Shown piece after piece: positions 11,683 through 23,400 of a DNA stretch of 64,000 nt (within the stretch, counting starts at the first letter, position 1; every line of letters starts with the position of its first letter). The notes under the pieces are model-generated. The model did no database searches. It saw only the letters and a list, made by a program, of their open reading frames with translations, and was not told the origin of the DNA. The DNA lies in assembly GCA_037693485.1 (NCBI GenBank), contig CM075345.1, forward strand, positions 121,996,001-122,060,000, in the 5' to 3' direction. This DNA comes from Kitagawia praeruptora. Its lineage: Eukaryota > Streptophyta > Magnoliopsida > Apiales > Apiaceae. The translations under genes and the position numbers were made by a program.

Positions 11683-13999
11683 TCAGTTAGAATTTTTAAG
11701 AACCCACACTTGTTGGGTTCTCTTTTCATGCAACTTAACATTTTTAGCAGCAGAAGATTTTCTTGAAAAAACACCTTCATCAGGATTGAGTCCATCAGAA
11801 TTAGTCTTTTTCTTAACACATGCATGCTTAGCATTCAAGTTCTTTGTTTTTCCAAAATTTGCACTTTTATTGAACTTAGGCAAAGGCTCATAATAATTAT
11901 AATATAAATTATGGTATTCTTCACATGTATAAATAGAATGCCATTCACTGCCATAATGGAAACAAGGATTCTGTGGTTTATAAAATACTGATTTATTCCT
12001 AATGTCAGACTTAGGAACTACAGTAGCCTTCTTTTTACTCCTCCTGCAATCAATAGCAAGATGATTAGAGTTACCACAGTTAAAGCATACTTTCCTTGGT
12101 GCATTTGGAATATACTTATAATTATTCTCCTTGTTTATTCCAACTTTACCATTCCTGTTCCTTTTGACAGTTGGAACTCTCTTCCTCTCTGTTGCATCAC
12201 AGATTCTATCCCTTAATTGTTTCTTAGACAGAAGACCTACATTTTTGTTTTTGACAGTCCTAGTCTCAGAATGATGTGTAGAAGTGGATCCCTTTTCTGA
12301 AGTAGATTTGGGATTTTCTGGATACACATAATTAACAGGTTTTAATTTGGTTTTAGTACTGTCTGTGACATATCTGTAGGTTTTTGGATTTGTTAAGTCA
12401 TCAACTATAACTCTTCCTGGATTAGATGAAACAACCTTTTCTTTGTCCTTTTTCTCATTCTCTGGCTTATAACCCAGACACTCTTTCCAGTTTTTATCAG
12501 TAATAATTTCATGAGTTTTTGTTCCAGAATGTGTCCAGGTTCTGAGTTTTTCATTTTCCTCTTTAAGTTGCATTTCAAGTTCATTACATTTAAACTCTGT
12601 TTCAAGTTTCATGTGTTTAGCATTATCACATTCTGCTTGAACTTCCTGCAAGAAAATTAACTCAGCTTCTAGATGATCATTTCTCTTAACAACCTCTGCC
12701 ATTTCAGATTTTATTCTAGTATTTTCAAGAGATTGACTCCTAAAACTAATATGCAGAGATTTTAAAAAAGATCTTAGCTCAGAGACATTATTAGTATCAA
12801 AATCAAACAAAATTTCAGATACCTTATTTTTACCAGCAGAAGTCTCATCAGTTTTGGCCATCAAAGCATAATTCACTTTCTCTTCTTCAGAGTCAGATGA
12901 TGAGTCCATCCAATCCTTGCTTGAAGAAATAAGAGCTTTGGTTTTGGTCTTCTTGCACTCAGTTGCAAAGTGACCCATTCCATCACAGTTATAGCATCTG
13001 ATTTTTGACTTGTCAAATTTGCTGCTTTTGTCTTCTTTCTTCTTGTACCTGTCTTTGTCAGCATTGAAGTTTCTCTTCTAAAATTTTCCTTGCTTCCTAG
13101 CCTTTCTGAACTTCATCTTCTTGAAGCCCTTGACTATCATAGCAACCATTTCCATTATATCAGAATCAGTAGAGTCATCATTAGTATCAGGATCAGACTC
13201 AGTATCAGTATCTGATGATGAGTCATCAGGAATTGACTCTTCCACTCTACTCTTTCTGCTAGAAACCTCCTCAGCTTTTCCCTTTGATTTTGATTCAACA
13301 TTCAAAGCAACAGATTTTGTCTTGACATTCTTCTTATTCTTTCTTTGTTGAACCTCAAGATCATAAGTTCTAAGCATCCCATAAACTTCATCAAGAGACA
13401 GCATCTTCAAATCATATTGATGCCTTATGATTGAAGCTTGAGTATCTCATTCCTCAGTTAGAGCTCTGAGAAACTTGGTGTTAGAGTCCTCTGGATCATA
13501 CTCTTTGCCAACTAGTGATAGATTATTCAGTAATGTCAAGAATCTATCATACATATCAGTAAGGCTTTCATCAGATTTAGCATCGAACTGCTCATACTCC
13601 TGAATCAACAGAGCCCTTCTGTTTCTTTGGATAGATTCAGTACCTTAGCATTGAGTTTCCAAAGTATCCCAAAATTTCCTTTGCAGTCTTGCATGCTATT
13701 ACCCTGTTAGACATGACATTATCAAGACTGTTATGCAAAATATTTTTTACCTTTACATCTTTGAGTACTTGAGCCTTTTCCTCTGTCGTTCACTCACTCT
13801 TTGCCTTAATGACATAGTGTTCAGCAACAGTCTCTGTTCTTGCAACTAACCTTGTTGGAAGAAATGGTCCATCATTGATCCTATCAAGATAGTCTGGATC
13901 AGTTGCTTCCAGATACATCAGCATTTTCACCTTCCATGTTGGATACTTAATTTTCTTGAGAATTGGAATTTTGATGCTTTCATAATTGCTTGTCGACAT
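11683..13999 (-). pseudogene. gag: Sirevirus 1 gag, broken
   Basis: Starts MSTSNYESIKIPILKK at 13999, just downstream of the primer site. Zinc knuckles corresponding to those of element 2 are present (CYNCDGMGHFATEC in frame near 12985 and CFNCGNSNHLAIDC near 12090). Stops relative to element 2: TGG-to-TGA at 13790, CAA-to-TAA near 13645, TGG-to-TGA near 13448, CAG-to-TAG at 13078. All are C/G-to-T/A transitions. The last third (12978-11683) is open. The gag end and the pol start are separated in the same way as in element 2. Confidence 0.92.
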
Positions 14000-14033
14000 C
14001 TTAAGATCGTTTCTGATTAATATTAATCAGTTT

Positions 14034-14045
14034 GCTCTGATACCA
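14034..14045 (-). other. Primer binding site of Sirevirus 1 (tRNA-iMet)
   Basis: The minus strand reads TGGTATCAGAGC three bases after the 5' LTR. This is the canonical 3'-end complement of initiator methionine tRNA used by plant copia elements. Confidence 0.95.
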
Positions 14046-14047
14046 AT

Positions 14048-14533
14048 TGTTGCCCAGTAAATAACAATTGTAGAAGGGGGTTAAATACAATTGTATAAGA
14101 TTTTCGACTTAAATTGAAATAACACAAGTATGAATCAATAACAGCTTTATTAATTCTGATATAAAACTGTTACAAAACTCTTTTAAGAAATTCTTATGTT
14201 CTTAAGAGCTGTTAGGTTACAAGATAACTCGTGTAAGCGATTACTCTAATGTAAAACCTAAACTGTGTTTATATAGCATACACAGTTACACTATCAATTA
14301 CAAGATATTCTAAATCAATTACATATATCTCTGAATGCATATCTTGTTATGATAGCTGCCTTCCTATAATCTAGGAACCGACAAATCAATCTTCCCATAA
14401 TCTCTGGACTAACGTAAATCTGCATGTAATCCTGATCTACTCAAATACTGACGATGTGTTACTGATGACGTCAGCATCAGTATCTGATCAGTAATGCCCA
14501 GATCCTGATCATCACTTGAATCAATATCTAACA
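14048..14533 (-). repeat. 5' LTR of Sirevirus 1
   Basis: 486 bp with TG...CA ends, next to target duplication GTAAT at 14534-14538. It carries the same promoter and poly(A) layout as the other copies. Confidence 0.95.
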
Positions 14534-15443
14534 GTAATTGATGAATTGTGTTAATGTCTGCAGATGGGTGATGAATTCGTAGATCCCGCCAGTGGAGAGA
14601 AAAGACCGCTAGTTAACATGTATGGCCGCTGGGCGGACATAGGTCCGTTGAGTTATCCGACTGTGTTGCGGAGGAACCGCTATAAGTACTTTGAAAGTTG
14701 TGAGAGCTTGTGGCGGGCGAGCAACGTGTTGCCAACCTCGTATTCGAAGGCCGAAATGGATGCTAGATTTGCCGAATTTCCTCATTTGCAACAGGACAAC
14801 ACTTTTAAAGCTGATGACTGGGGGGATTATGTCGAAAGAATGTTTCGAATTGAAGATGGTTATTTCTGGAGACGGCTAGGACCTGGTGAGAAGTTGTACC
14901 ATCGTTTTGATGATGATTCCGTTTGTATACCCGTAAGTCATTTCAGGGCGGGTTTTCGGTTGCCGCCACACAAGTTTCTGATGGATTTATTTCGATTGTA
15001 CTTCCGCTGTCCGTTGGCTCAAATGTCTCCCAACTCGATAAGGGCAATTAACTGGTTTATAGCTAGTAACGAGGCCATGAATAATCAGCCTACATTTAGA
15101 GCCTTTTTCTGTCTCTTTGATGTTAAAGCCAGCCGTGCGAAGCCCTTCTATGAGCTCCAATCTGTAAAGTCTCAAACGCGTATTGGAAAAGCTCTGGATG
15201 GATATCGCCCTTTTGTGTTCCCCAAGGGCATGGCGGGTTGGCAAGAGGAATTTTTGGTGGTTGGTGGTGGGGAGTTCGCCTGGCATAAGAATTTTGTCAA
15301 GAAGGTTGAGTGTGCCTACAGAACGGATCGTAACCGTCTTAGCCAGGTAGAGATAGATATTTTGGTTAGGCTGGTGAGGGCGTTGGGTGAGGTGTGGACT
15401 GAGGCGAATTTGATTGACCCGGCTGATTTGAGAAGACATTGCT

Positions 15444-15518
15444 GTAAGCTTCTGTTTTCACTTTATTTTTTGGGTTTTGCTATTTTCGTTATTGAAATTC
15501 TTGTGGTTATTTTTGTAG
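15444..15518 (+). other. 75-bp intron in the Tat antisense gene
   Basis: GCT|GTAAGC donor, very T-rich body and TTTTTGTAG acceptor. The length is a multiple of three with no stop. Unspliced it would encode 25 hydrophobic residues between two charged regions, imitating a membrane helix. Splicing joins the flanking frame cleanly. Confidence 0.8.
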
Positions 15519-16678
15519 TGTTGGATCCTCGTAAAGCAGAGTTGGATCCTCACCCCACATTGCCCATTGAGCAGGAGGCTAAGATGTATGCTGATTTCAT
15601 GGTTCTCCAACCACCTAGGCCAAAGCGGGTTCGTGGGATGTTTGCTGTGGAAAACATCATGGATGCCTTTGATCTTTCTGGGCAAGGTGCTGGTGGGGAA
15701 ACCGCTGAGCGGGTTGAGTATGAGGAACCCGTTGCTGAAGAGGAAGAAGTTTCTGGGAGTAATGCTCAATCTGAGGAAGAGAAATCTGGTGGTGGTATAA
15801 ACTCTGAGGATGATTCTTTGTCTGAGTTGTTAGGTGATGTGCTCGCGAGGGAAAGGGATACTATTTTGGAGCCAAATTTGCAAGATGCCCAAGGTGATGA
15901 GTATCCCGTTGAGGATGAAGTTGTCGCTGAGACAGAGAAGTCCGCTGAGAGGGACGTTGCTACTGAAAAGGAGCCATCTGTTGATAAAGATGTTGCTATT
16001 GATTCTGAAAGTGAGAGTGAAGGTGCAGCGGCTAGGAGAACATTTGTGTCTCATATGGCCAGAGATAGTGATGATGATTTTGACATTCGCTCTCCAAGTG
16101 TAAAGGCTGCTATTCGAAGGGAGGAGCGAGGTTCTGTTGTTAAGCCTGTCCGGGTAGTTTATACCGTAGGCAAAATAGTTGTGGATATTGATAGCGGAGA
16201 GAAAGTGTCCGTGAGAGAGCAAGAGCTACTAGTGAAGGGAGCGGAAGTGACCGCTGATGAAAGTCCAGAAATTCCCCTGCGTCGCTCAAAGAGGAAGTCT
16301 GTTGTTGAGGCTAGTACTTCTAAGCGTAGACGCATTGAGCCAAGTAGGGTGAATGAGGCTGTTCATGAAGAACAACTGATGGAGGAGCCCGTTGAGGAGG
16401 AAGCGATGGAAGAGCCCGTTGATAGCGTGTCTGACAGTAGTGATACTGAAGGTGATGCTGAGGATATTGGAGATGCCTCTGAGGAGATAGTGTATTACAC
16501 CAGTAGTGGTGATGATGTGAATGATGCCGAATTTGGGGCAAGGCCTGGTTATGGTTTTTTGTTCAAGTCTGGTCCCAATACTTTTACAGTGGACTCCATG
16601 ACTGATGATGATCATGTCAAGATGAATGGGCTCAGCTGGGAGTGAATGTGTCGCCTATCCCAGAAATATGCTGCAAGG

Positions 16679-16757
16679 GTATGTAGTTTCACGATACTGT
16701 AATTTATTCCCGTTTGTTTCAGTTATTAATCTTGGTTTTCTGTGTTGTCTTTTGTAG
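16679..16757 (+). other. 79-bp intron in the Tat antisense gene
   Basis: Donor AAGG|GTATGT and acceptor TCTTTTGTAG, with a T-rich body. Both flanking exons are in phase 0. An in-frame TGA at 16643-16645, 33 bases upstream of the donor, is the only stop in exon 2. Confidence 0.75.
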
Positions 16758-17532
16758 AATCAATGTATGTATACCGGTTTGATGGCCCGCGGTAATATGT
16801 ATCGTAGTAGTAATCTTGCTTTGAAAAAGAGGATCAATATGTTAGAGGCGGAGCTGTCCGCTGAGAGGACTATGAAAGATAATGCTGCTAAGGCCTTGCA
16901 TGAGATGGAAACTGAGAAAGTTGACATCCAGGCCAACTATGACTATAGTCGTGACTTGCGGCGGTTCTTGGCGGAGAATAAGATAGAACTTGAGGCTGCC
17001 AATGCTATTTTGTCTGAGCAAGTAAAAAATTTGACCACTTCGCTAAGATTTGAGAAAGAGCGTGCTGATGATGCTGAGGCTCATCTTGATTCTCGTCCAG
17101 CTGAGGCCGCTGCCATAATGAAATTCAAAGGTAGTGCCGAATTTGCTGAGATCGTAAAGGCCGAAGTTGCTAAGGCAAATGTTGGTGGAGTGGATGGTAG
17201 CAAGGTATCGCCAAGGCAGGATCCCGTTGAGAGCCAAAATGAGGTGGCCAAGTTGCAAGCTGAAGTGGCCAAGTTGAAGTCTAAAGTAAAAAGATCCAAG
17301 CGTAAAACCAGAGCTTTGAAAGCCCGTCTTGGAGAAGCTGAGAGAAAAAGTGTTGGCATTAAAGTTGATGCTGCCATTGGGGAGGTTGAGGTGGAGGTTG
17401 CTGCTATTGAGAACCTTGAGCCCGCTGAGAACCCTTTGGTTATAGAAGGTGCAATTCCATTGTCAACGATAGCGACTGTTTATAGTGAAAGTGATAATGA
17501 AGAGGATGCCGCTGCGAATTCTGCTGCGGCTG

Positions 17533-18029
17533 TGTTAGATATTGATTCAAGAGATGATCAGGATCTGGGCATTACTGATCAGATACTGATGCTGACGTCA
17601 TCAGGAATGCACCGTCAGTATTGGACTATCAGGATTAGAAGCTGGTCAGTATTTGATGAAGATTCTCATCAGACCAGAAATCAAGGAAGATTGATATGTC
17701 GGTTCCTAATTTGTAGGAAGGCAGCTATCATACAAGATATGCATTCAGAGATATATGTAATTGATTTAGAATATCTTGTAATTGATAGTGCAACTGTGTA
17801 CATTATATAAACACAGTTTAGGTTTTACATTTTGTAAGAACTTACACGAGTTATATTGTAACCTAGCAGCTCTTAAGAACATAAGAATTTCTTAAGAGAG
17901 TTTTGTAACAGTTTTATATTAGAGTTAATAAAGCTGTTATTGATTCATACTTGTGTTATTTGTTTTAAGTCGAAAATCTTATACAATTGTATTCAACCCC
18001 CTTCTACAATTGTTATTTACTGGGCAACA
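17533..18029 (+). repeat. 5' LTR of Sirevirus 2
   Basis: TGTTAGAT...GGGCAACA. TATA box TATATAA at 17804-17810 and AATAAA at 17927-17932 mark a likely U3/R/U5 layout. The 5' part is rich in the words ATCAGGA, CTGATCAG and GTCAGTATT. Confidence 0.97.
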
Positions 18030-18031
18030 AT

Positions 18032-18043
18032 TGGTATCAGAGC
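18032..18043 (+). other. Primer binding site of Sirevirus 2 (tRNA-iMet)
   Basis: TGGTATCAGAGC two bases after the 5' LTR, complementary to the 3' end of initiator methionine tRNA. Confidence 0.96.
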
Positions 18044-18078
18044 TAAACTGATTGATTTTAATCAGTAACGATCTTAAG

Positions 18079-20403
18079 ATGTCGACAAGCAAGTATGAAA
18101 GCATTAAAATTCCAATTCTCAAGAGGACCGAGTATCCAACCTGGAAAGTGAAAATGTTGATGTGTCTAGAAGCAACTGATCCTGACTATCTTGACAGGAT
18201 CAATGATGGACCATTTCTTCCAACAAAACTAGTTGCAAGAACAGAGACTGTTGCTGAACACTATGTCATTAAGGCAAAGAATGAATGGACGACAGAAGAA
18301 AAGGTTCAAGTACTCAAAGATGCAAAGGTAAAGAATATTTTGCATAACAGTCTTGATAATGTCATGTCTAACAGGGTAATAGCATGCAAGACTGCGAAGG
18401 AAATTTGGGACACTTTGGAAACTCAATGTCAAGGTACTGAATCTATCAAAAGAAACAGAAGGGCTATGCTAATTCAGGAGTATGAGCAATTCGATGCTAA
18501 ATCTGATGAAAGCCTTACTGATATGTACGATAGATTCTTGACTTTACTGAACAATCTATCACTGGTTGGCAAAGAATATGATCCAGAGGATTCGAATACC
18601 AAGTTTCTCAGAGCTTTAACTGAAGAGTGGGATACTCAAGCTTCAATCATAAGGCATCAATATGATTTGAAGATGTTGTCTCTTGATGAAGTCTATGGGA
18701 TGCTAAGAACTCATGATCTTGAGGTTCAACAGAGGAAGAACAAGAAAAATGTCAAAGCAAAATCTGTTGCTTTGAATGTTGAATCAAAATCAAAGGGAAA
18801 AGCTGAGGAGGTTTATAACCGAAAGAGTAGAGTGGAAGAGTCAATTCCTGATGACTCATCATCAGATACTGATACTGAGTCTGATCCTGATACTGATGAT
18901 GACTCTACTGATTCTGATATGATGGAAATGGTTGCTATGATAGTCAAGGGCTTCAAAAAGATGAAGTTCAGAAAGGCTAGGAAGCAAGGGAAATTCCAGA
19001 AGAAAACCTTCAATGCTGACAAAGACAGGTACAAGAAGAAAGAAGGCAAAAGCAGCAAGTTTGACAAGTCAAAAATCAGATGCTATAACTGTGATGGGAT
19101 GGGTCATTTTGCAACTGAGTGCAAGAAGACCAAAACCAAAGCTCTCATTTCTTCAAGCAAGGATTGGATGGACTCATCATCTGACTCTGAAGAGGAGAAA
19201 GTGAATTATGCCTTGATGGCTAAAACTGATGAGACTTCTGCTGGTGAAACCAAGGTATCTGAAGTTTTATTTGATTTTGATACTAATAATGTTTCTGAGC
19301 TAAGATCTTTCTTAAAATCTCTGCATATTAGTTTTAGGAGTCAATCTCTTGAAAATACAAGAATAAAATCTGAAATGGCAGAGGTTGTTAAGAGAAATGA
19401 TCATCTAGAAGCTGAGTTAATTTTCTTGCATGAAGTTCAAGCAGAATGTGATAATGCTAAACACATGAAACTTGAAATTGAGTTTAAATGTAATGAACTT
19501 GAAAGGCAACTTAAAGATGCTAATGAAAAACTCAGAACCTGGACACATTCTGGTACAAAAACTCATGAAATCATTTCTGATAAAAACTGGAAAGAGTGTC
19601 TAGGGTATAAACCAGAAAATGAGAAAAAGGACAAAGGAAAGGTTGTTTCATCTAACCCTGGGAGAGTTATAGTTAATAACTCAACAAATCCAAAAACCTA
19701 CAGATATGTTACAGACAGTACCAAAACCAAACTAAAACCAGTTAATTATGTGTATCCAGAAATTCCCAAATCTACTTCAGAAGAGGGATCTACTTCTACA
19801 CATCATTCTGAGTCTAGAACTGTCAAAAACAAAAATGTAGGTCTTTTGTCCAAGAAGCAATTAAGGGACAGAATCTGTGAGGTAACAGATAGGAAGAGAG
19901 TTCCAACTGTCAAAAGGAACAGGAATGGTAAAGTTGGAATAAACAAGGAGAATAATTATAAGTATATTCCGAATGCACCAAGAAAAGTATGTTTTAACTG
20001 TGGTAATTCTAATCATCTTGCTATTGATTGCAGGAGGAGTAAAAAGAAGCCAACTGTAGTTCCTAAGTCTGACATTAGGAATAAATCAGTATTCTATAAA
20101 CCACAGAAACCACAGAATCCTTGTTTCCATTGTGGCAGTAAATGGCATTCTATCTATACATGTGAAGAATACCATAATTTGTACTATAATTATTATGAGC
20201 CTTTGCCAAAGTTCAATAAAAGTGCAAATTTTGGAAAAACAAAGAACTTGAATTCTAATCATGCATCTGTCAAGATAAAGATTAATTCTGATGGAGTTAA
20301 TTCTGATAAAAATATCTTTACAAGAAAATCTTCTACTGATAAAGATGTTGAATTGCATGAAAAGAGAACCCAACAAGTGTGGGTTCTTAAAAATTCTAAC
20401 TGA
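18079..20403 (+). CDS. gag: Sirevirus 2 Gag
   Basis: 774 aa capsid/nucleocapsid protein. I choose the ATG at 18079 (MSTSKYESIKIPILKR); an upstream ATG at 18052 would add nine residues that have no equivalent in element 1. Residues ~1-230 are the copia-type Gag (UBN2-like) region with WDTLETQCQGTESIK. An Asp/Ser-rich linker follows, then a CCHC knuckle (335-348, CYNCDGMGHFATEC), a coiled-coil part (~430-500), and two more knuckle-like motifs at 638-651 (CFNCGNSNHLAIDC) and 682-695 (CFHCGSKWHSIYTC). Three knuckles and a long C-terminal extension are unusual for copia Gag but fit Sireviruses. The TGA at 20401 ends the frame before pol. No simple frameshift reaches pol from here (see findings). 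Confidence 0.95.
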   Translation: MSTSKYESIKIPILKRTEYPTWKVKMLMCLEATDPDYLDRINDGPFLPTKLVARTETVAEHYVIKAKNEWTTEEKVQVLKDAKVKNILHNSLDNVMSNRVIACKTAKEIWDTLETQCQGTESIKRNRRAMLIQEYEQFDAKSDESLTDMYDRFLTLLNNLSLVGKEYDPEDSNTKFLRALTEEWDTQASIIRHQYDLKMLSLDEVYGMLRTHDLEVQQRKNKKNVKAKSVALNVESKSKGKAEEVYNRKSRVEESIPDDSSSDTDTESDPDTDDDSTDSDMMEMVAMIVKGFKKMKFRKARKQGKFQKKTFNADKDRYKKKEGKSSKFDKSKIRCYNCDGMGHFATECKKTKTKALISSSKDWMDSSSDSEEEKVNYALMAKTDETSAGETKVSEVLFDFDTNNVSELRSFLKSLHISFRSQSLENTRIKSEMAEVVKRNDHLEAELIFLHEVQAECDNAKHMKLEIEFKCNELERQLKDANEKLRTWTHSGTKTHEIISDKNWKECLGYKPENEKKDKGKVVSSNPGRVIVNNSTNPKTYRYVTDSTKTKLKPVNYVYPEIPKSTSEEGSTSTHHSESRTVKNKNVGLLSKKQLRDRICEVTDRKRVPTVKRNRNGKVGINKENNYKYIPNAPRKVCFNCGNSNHLAIDCRRSKKKPTVVPKSDIRNKSVFYKPQKPQNPCFHCGSKWHSIYTCEEYHNLYYNYYEPLPKFNKSANFGKTKNLNSNHASVKIKINSDGVNSDKNIFTRKSSTDKDVELHEKRTQQVWVLKNSN

Positions 20404-20420
20404 GTTCTTTGTGATTCTGA

Positions 20421-23400
20421 TTGCAGGGTAAAAAGAAAAATGTGTTAGTCATGGATAGTGGATGTTCTGTGCACATGACTGGAGACAAAACCTTGCTATC
20501 AGAATTTGAGGAAAAGGCTGGCCCAACTGTGTCTTATGGGGATGGCAACATTGGACAAACTTTGGGATATGGCAGCATTGTAATTGGAAATGTCATCATT
20601 GAGAAAGTAGCCCTGGTGAAAGGACTAAAGCACAATCTGTTAAGTGTTAGTCAGATCACAGACAGAGGTTATCGTGTCAACTTTAATGATACTCATTTTG
20701 AAGTAATCAGCAAATCTACAGGAAAGATTGCATTAACAGGTCAAAGACATGGTAACATTTATGAAGCCAACATTCACACTAATACTGAAAATCCAACTAC
20801 ATGCCTCATCAGTAAAGCATCTGTAGATGAAAGTTGGAATTGGCATAAGAAGCTTTCTCATCTCAACTTCAACAATATAAATGAGTTGGTTAAGAAAGAC
20901 TTGGTAAGAGGATTACCAAAGGCTCTATATACTCCTGATGGACTCTGTGATGCTTGTCAGAAGGCTAAACAGAGAAGGACATCATTCAAGAGCAAATCTG
21001 AATCCTCAATTGATGAACCATATCACATGCTACACCTCGACTTGTTTGGACCAGTGAATATTATGTCCATCAGTAAGAAAAGGTATACTCTAGTCATTGT
21101 TGATGAATATACTAGATTTACCTGGGTTTATTTTCTTCACAGAAAAGATGAAACTGCTGAAATACTGCTGGACCATGTTAGACTTATTGAAACTGGTACG
21201 GAATACAAAGTCAAAATTCTGAGAAGTGATAATGGGACTGAATTCAAGAATTCAGCAATGGAAGAGTTCTGCAAATACAAAGGAATAGTTCAACAATTCT
21301 CTGCTCCTGGCACTCCTCAGCAAAATGGAGTAGTTGAAAGAAAGAACAGAACTCTTATTGAAGCTGGTAGAACTATGTTGGAAGATGCTAAACTACCTAC
21401 ATATTTCTGGGCAGAAGCAGTCAACACAGCTTGTTACACTCAAAATATTACACTAATCAACAGACATGGTGTAACTCCTTATCAGATGATTAAGGAAAAG
21501 AAGCCAAGTTTGAAGCATCTACATGTGTTTGGCTGCAAGTGCTTTGTTCTAAGACCTCATCCAGAACAGCTAGGAAAATTTGAGACAAAAGCTGATGAGG
21601 CCATCTTTATTGGCTATCCAACAACAAGAGCCTTTAAAGTCTATAATCTTAGAACAAAGACAGTCATGGAGTCTATTAATGTATCTTTTGATGATAGAAA
21701 GTTAACAGGAATACAAGAAGACTCTCATGACAGTTTGACATTTGCAAATGAAGCTACCAACAATCCTGATGAAGTCACGGCAGATACTGATATTCTGTCA
21801 GATCCTGACGATCGATCAATTCCTGATCAAACACCTGTTACTGATGATGACTCAAATAATGCAAATGTTGAGGGGGAGCAAGAGCGAGACATCACTAGTG
21901 ATGATTCAACTCAAACATCAAGTAGAGATTCATCGGAAACAGACTCAAGTGACAATCAAGATAGTACATCAGAAGAAGACAGCACTATCTCAGGGGGAGC
22001 TTCTAGCAACTCTAGTTCTTTTGAAGAAAACACCAATCCAGGGGGAGCATCCAATTCAAGAAATGACTTACCATCAGCTAGGAAATGGACAAAAAGTCAC
22101 ACTCCTGACTTAATCATTGGGAATCCTGAAGCAGGTGTTAAGACAAGAAGTGCAACTCAAAATGAATGTTTATATAATAACTTTCTGTCAAAGGAGGAGC
22201 CCAAGAAAGTTGAAGATGCACTTAAGGATGCTGATTGGGTGACAGCTATGCAAGAAGAATTGAATGAGTTTGAAAGAAATGAAGTCTGGAAACTTGTACT
22301 AAGATCCAAAGGAAGGTCTATTGTAGGTACAAAGTGGGTATTCAGAAATAAGACTGATTCAGATGGCACAATTGTGAGAAATAAAGCAAGACTAGTAGCA
22401 AAGGGGTATTCTCAACAGGAAGGAATAGATTATGATGAGACTTTTGCTCCTGTTGCAAGACTGGAGGCCATCAGAATTTTTCTGGCATATGCAGCCCACA
22501 AGAAATTCAAAGTATTCCAGATGGACGTAAAAAGTGCTTTTCTCAATGGAGAACTGGAAGAGGAGGTATATGTTGAACAACCTCCTGGATTTATTGATCC
22601 CAAACATCCAGATCATGTCTATAGACTGGATAAAGCACTTTATGGACTAAAGCAAGCTCCAAGAGCCTGGTATGAAACCTTAGCTCAATTCTTGCTGGAA
22701 AGTGGATTCAACAGAGGTACAATTGATAAAACCTTATTTTACTTGAATCATGGTAAGGATTTGCTGTTAGTTCAAATATATGTTGATGATATCATTTTTG
22801 GGTCAACTAATACTAAGCTGTGTGAGAAGTTTTCAAAGCTAATGCAGTCGAGATATCAAATGAGCATGATGGGTGAAATGAGCTATTTCTTAGGTCTTCA
22901 AGTTAAACAGACCGATGAAGGGATTTTTATCAATCAGTCAAAATACACAAAGAATTTACTAAAAAGGTTTAACATGCAAGACAGCTCTACAGCTTCCACT
23001 CCTATAGCTACAGCTACAAAGCTTGATCCTGATCAAGGAACTGAAGTAGATGTAACCAACTATAGAGGGATGATTGGCTCACTCTTATATCTAACTGCTA
23101 GCAGACCTGATATCATGTATGCAACCTGTCTGTGTGCAAGATTTCAAGCAAATCCTAGAGAACCGCATCTCATTGCAGTAAAAAGGATTTTCAGATATCT
23201 AAAGGGTACATCTTCTCTTGGCCTTTGGTATGCCAGAGAATCAGACTTTAGTTTATGTGGCTATTCAGATGCTGATTTTGCTGGATGCAAGATAGACAGG
23301 AAAAGTACTTCAGGCAGTTGTCAGTTTCTTGGAGGAAGACTAGTTTCTTGGTTCAGTAAGAAGCAAAAGTCTATCTCTACATCAACTGCAGAAGCTGAGT

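Larger units (their letters stand above)
1990..14533 (-). mobile_element. Sirevirus-type Ty1/copia element 1, decayed copy
   Basis: LTRs 1990-2476 and 14048-14533 differ by about seven substitutions and one base of length. They are flanked by identical GTAAT target duplications (1985-1989 and 14534-14538). A tRNA-iMet primer site, copia-order gag-pol and a third large ORF after pol define a Sirevirus with the extra ORF in envelope-like position. Relative to element 2, gag, pol and ORF3 carry many stops and frameshifts. The element also lacks a 552-bp segment at the start of ORF3. Confidence 0.95.
14564..17532 (+). pseudogene. Tat antisense gene: PF04195-like protein, coding exons 1-3 (interrupted)
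   Basis: Coding exons on the strand opposite to gag-pol: 14564-15443, 15519-16678 and 16758-17532, continuing after Sirevirus 2 at 30596-30780. Coding nucleotides total 880+1160+775+185 = 3000, so phase is kept throughout. The N-terminal ~250 residues hold the block from VSHFRAGFRLPPHKFLMDLF to WFIASNE, which resembles PF04195 ('putative gypsy type transposon'). A long acidic, Ser/Glu-rich middle follows, with basic patches (RRSKRKS, SKRRRIEP) that could be nuclear signals. The last exon is a coiled coil (LKKRINMLEAELSAER and onward) with a Lys/Arg stretch. Start ATG directly follows an acceptor TGCAG. Lesions are an in-frame TGA at 16643, probably a CpG-type CGA-to-TGA change, and the 13-kb insertion. 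Related antisense genes are known in Tat elements such as Grande; function unknown. Confidence 0.75.

Noticed and set aside
15444..15518. Hydrophobic stretch that looks like a transmembrane helix in the Tat antisense protein
   Set aside because: It is a T-rich sequence with GT-AG ends; splicing keeps frame. Read as an intron, not a membrane segment.
17533..18029. ORF ends and starts inside the Sirevirus LTRs
   Set aside because: LTR sequence; the apparent protein tails are caused by the insertion crossing a reading frame.
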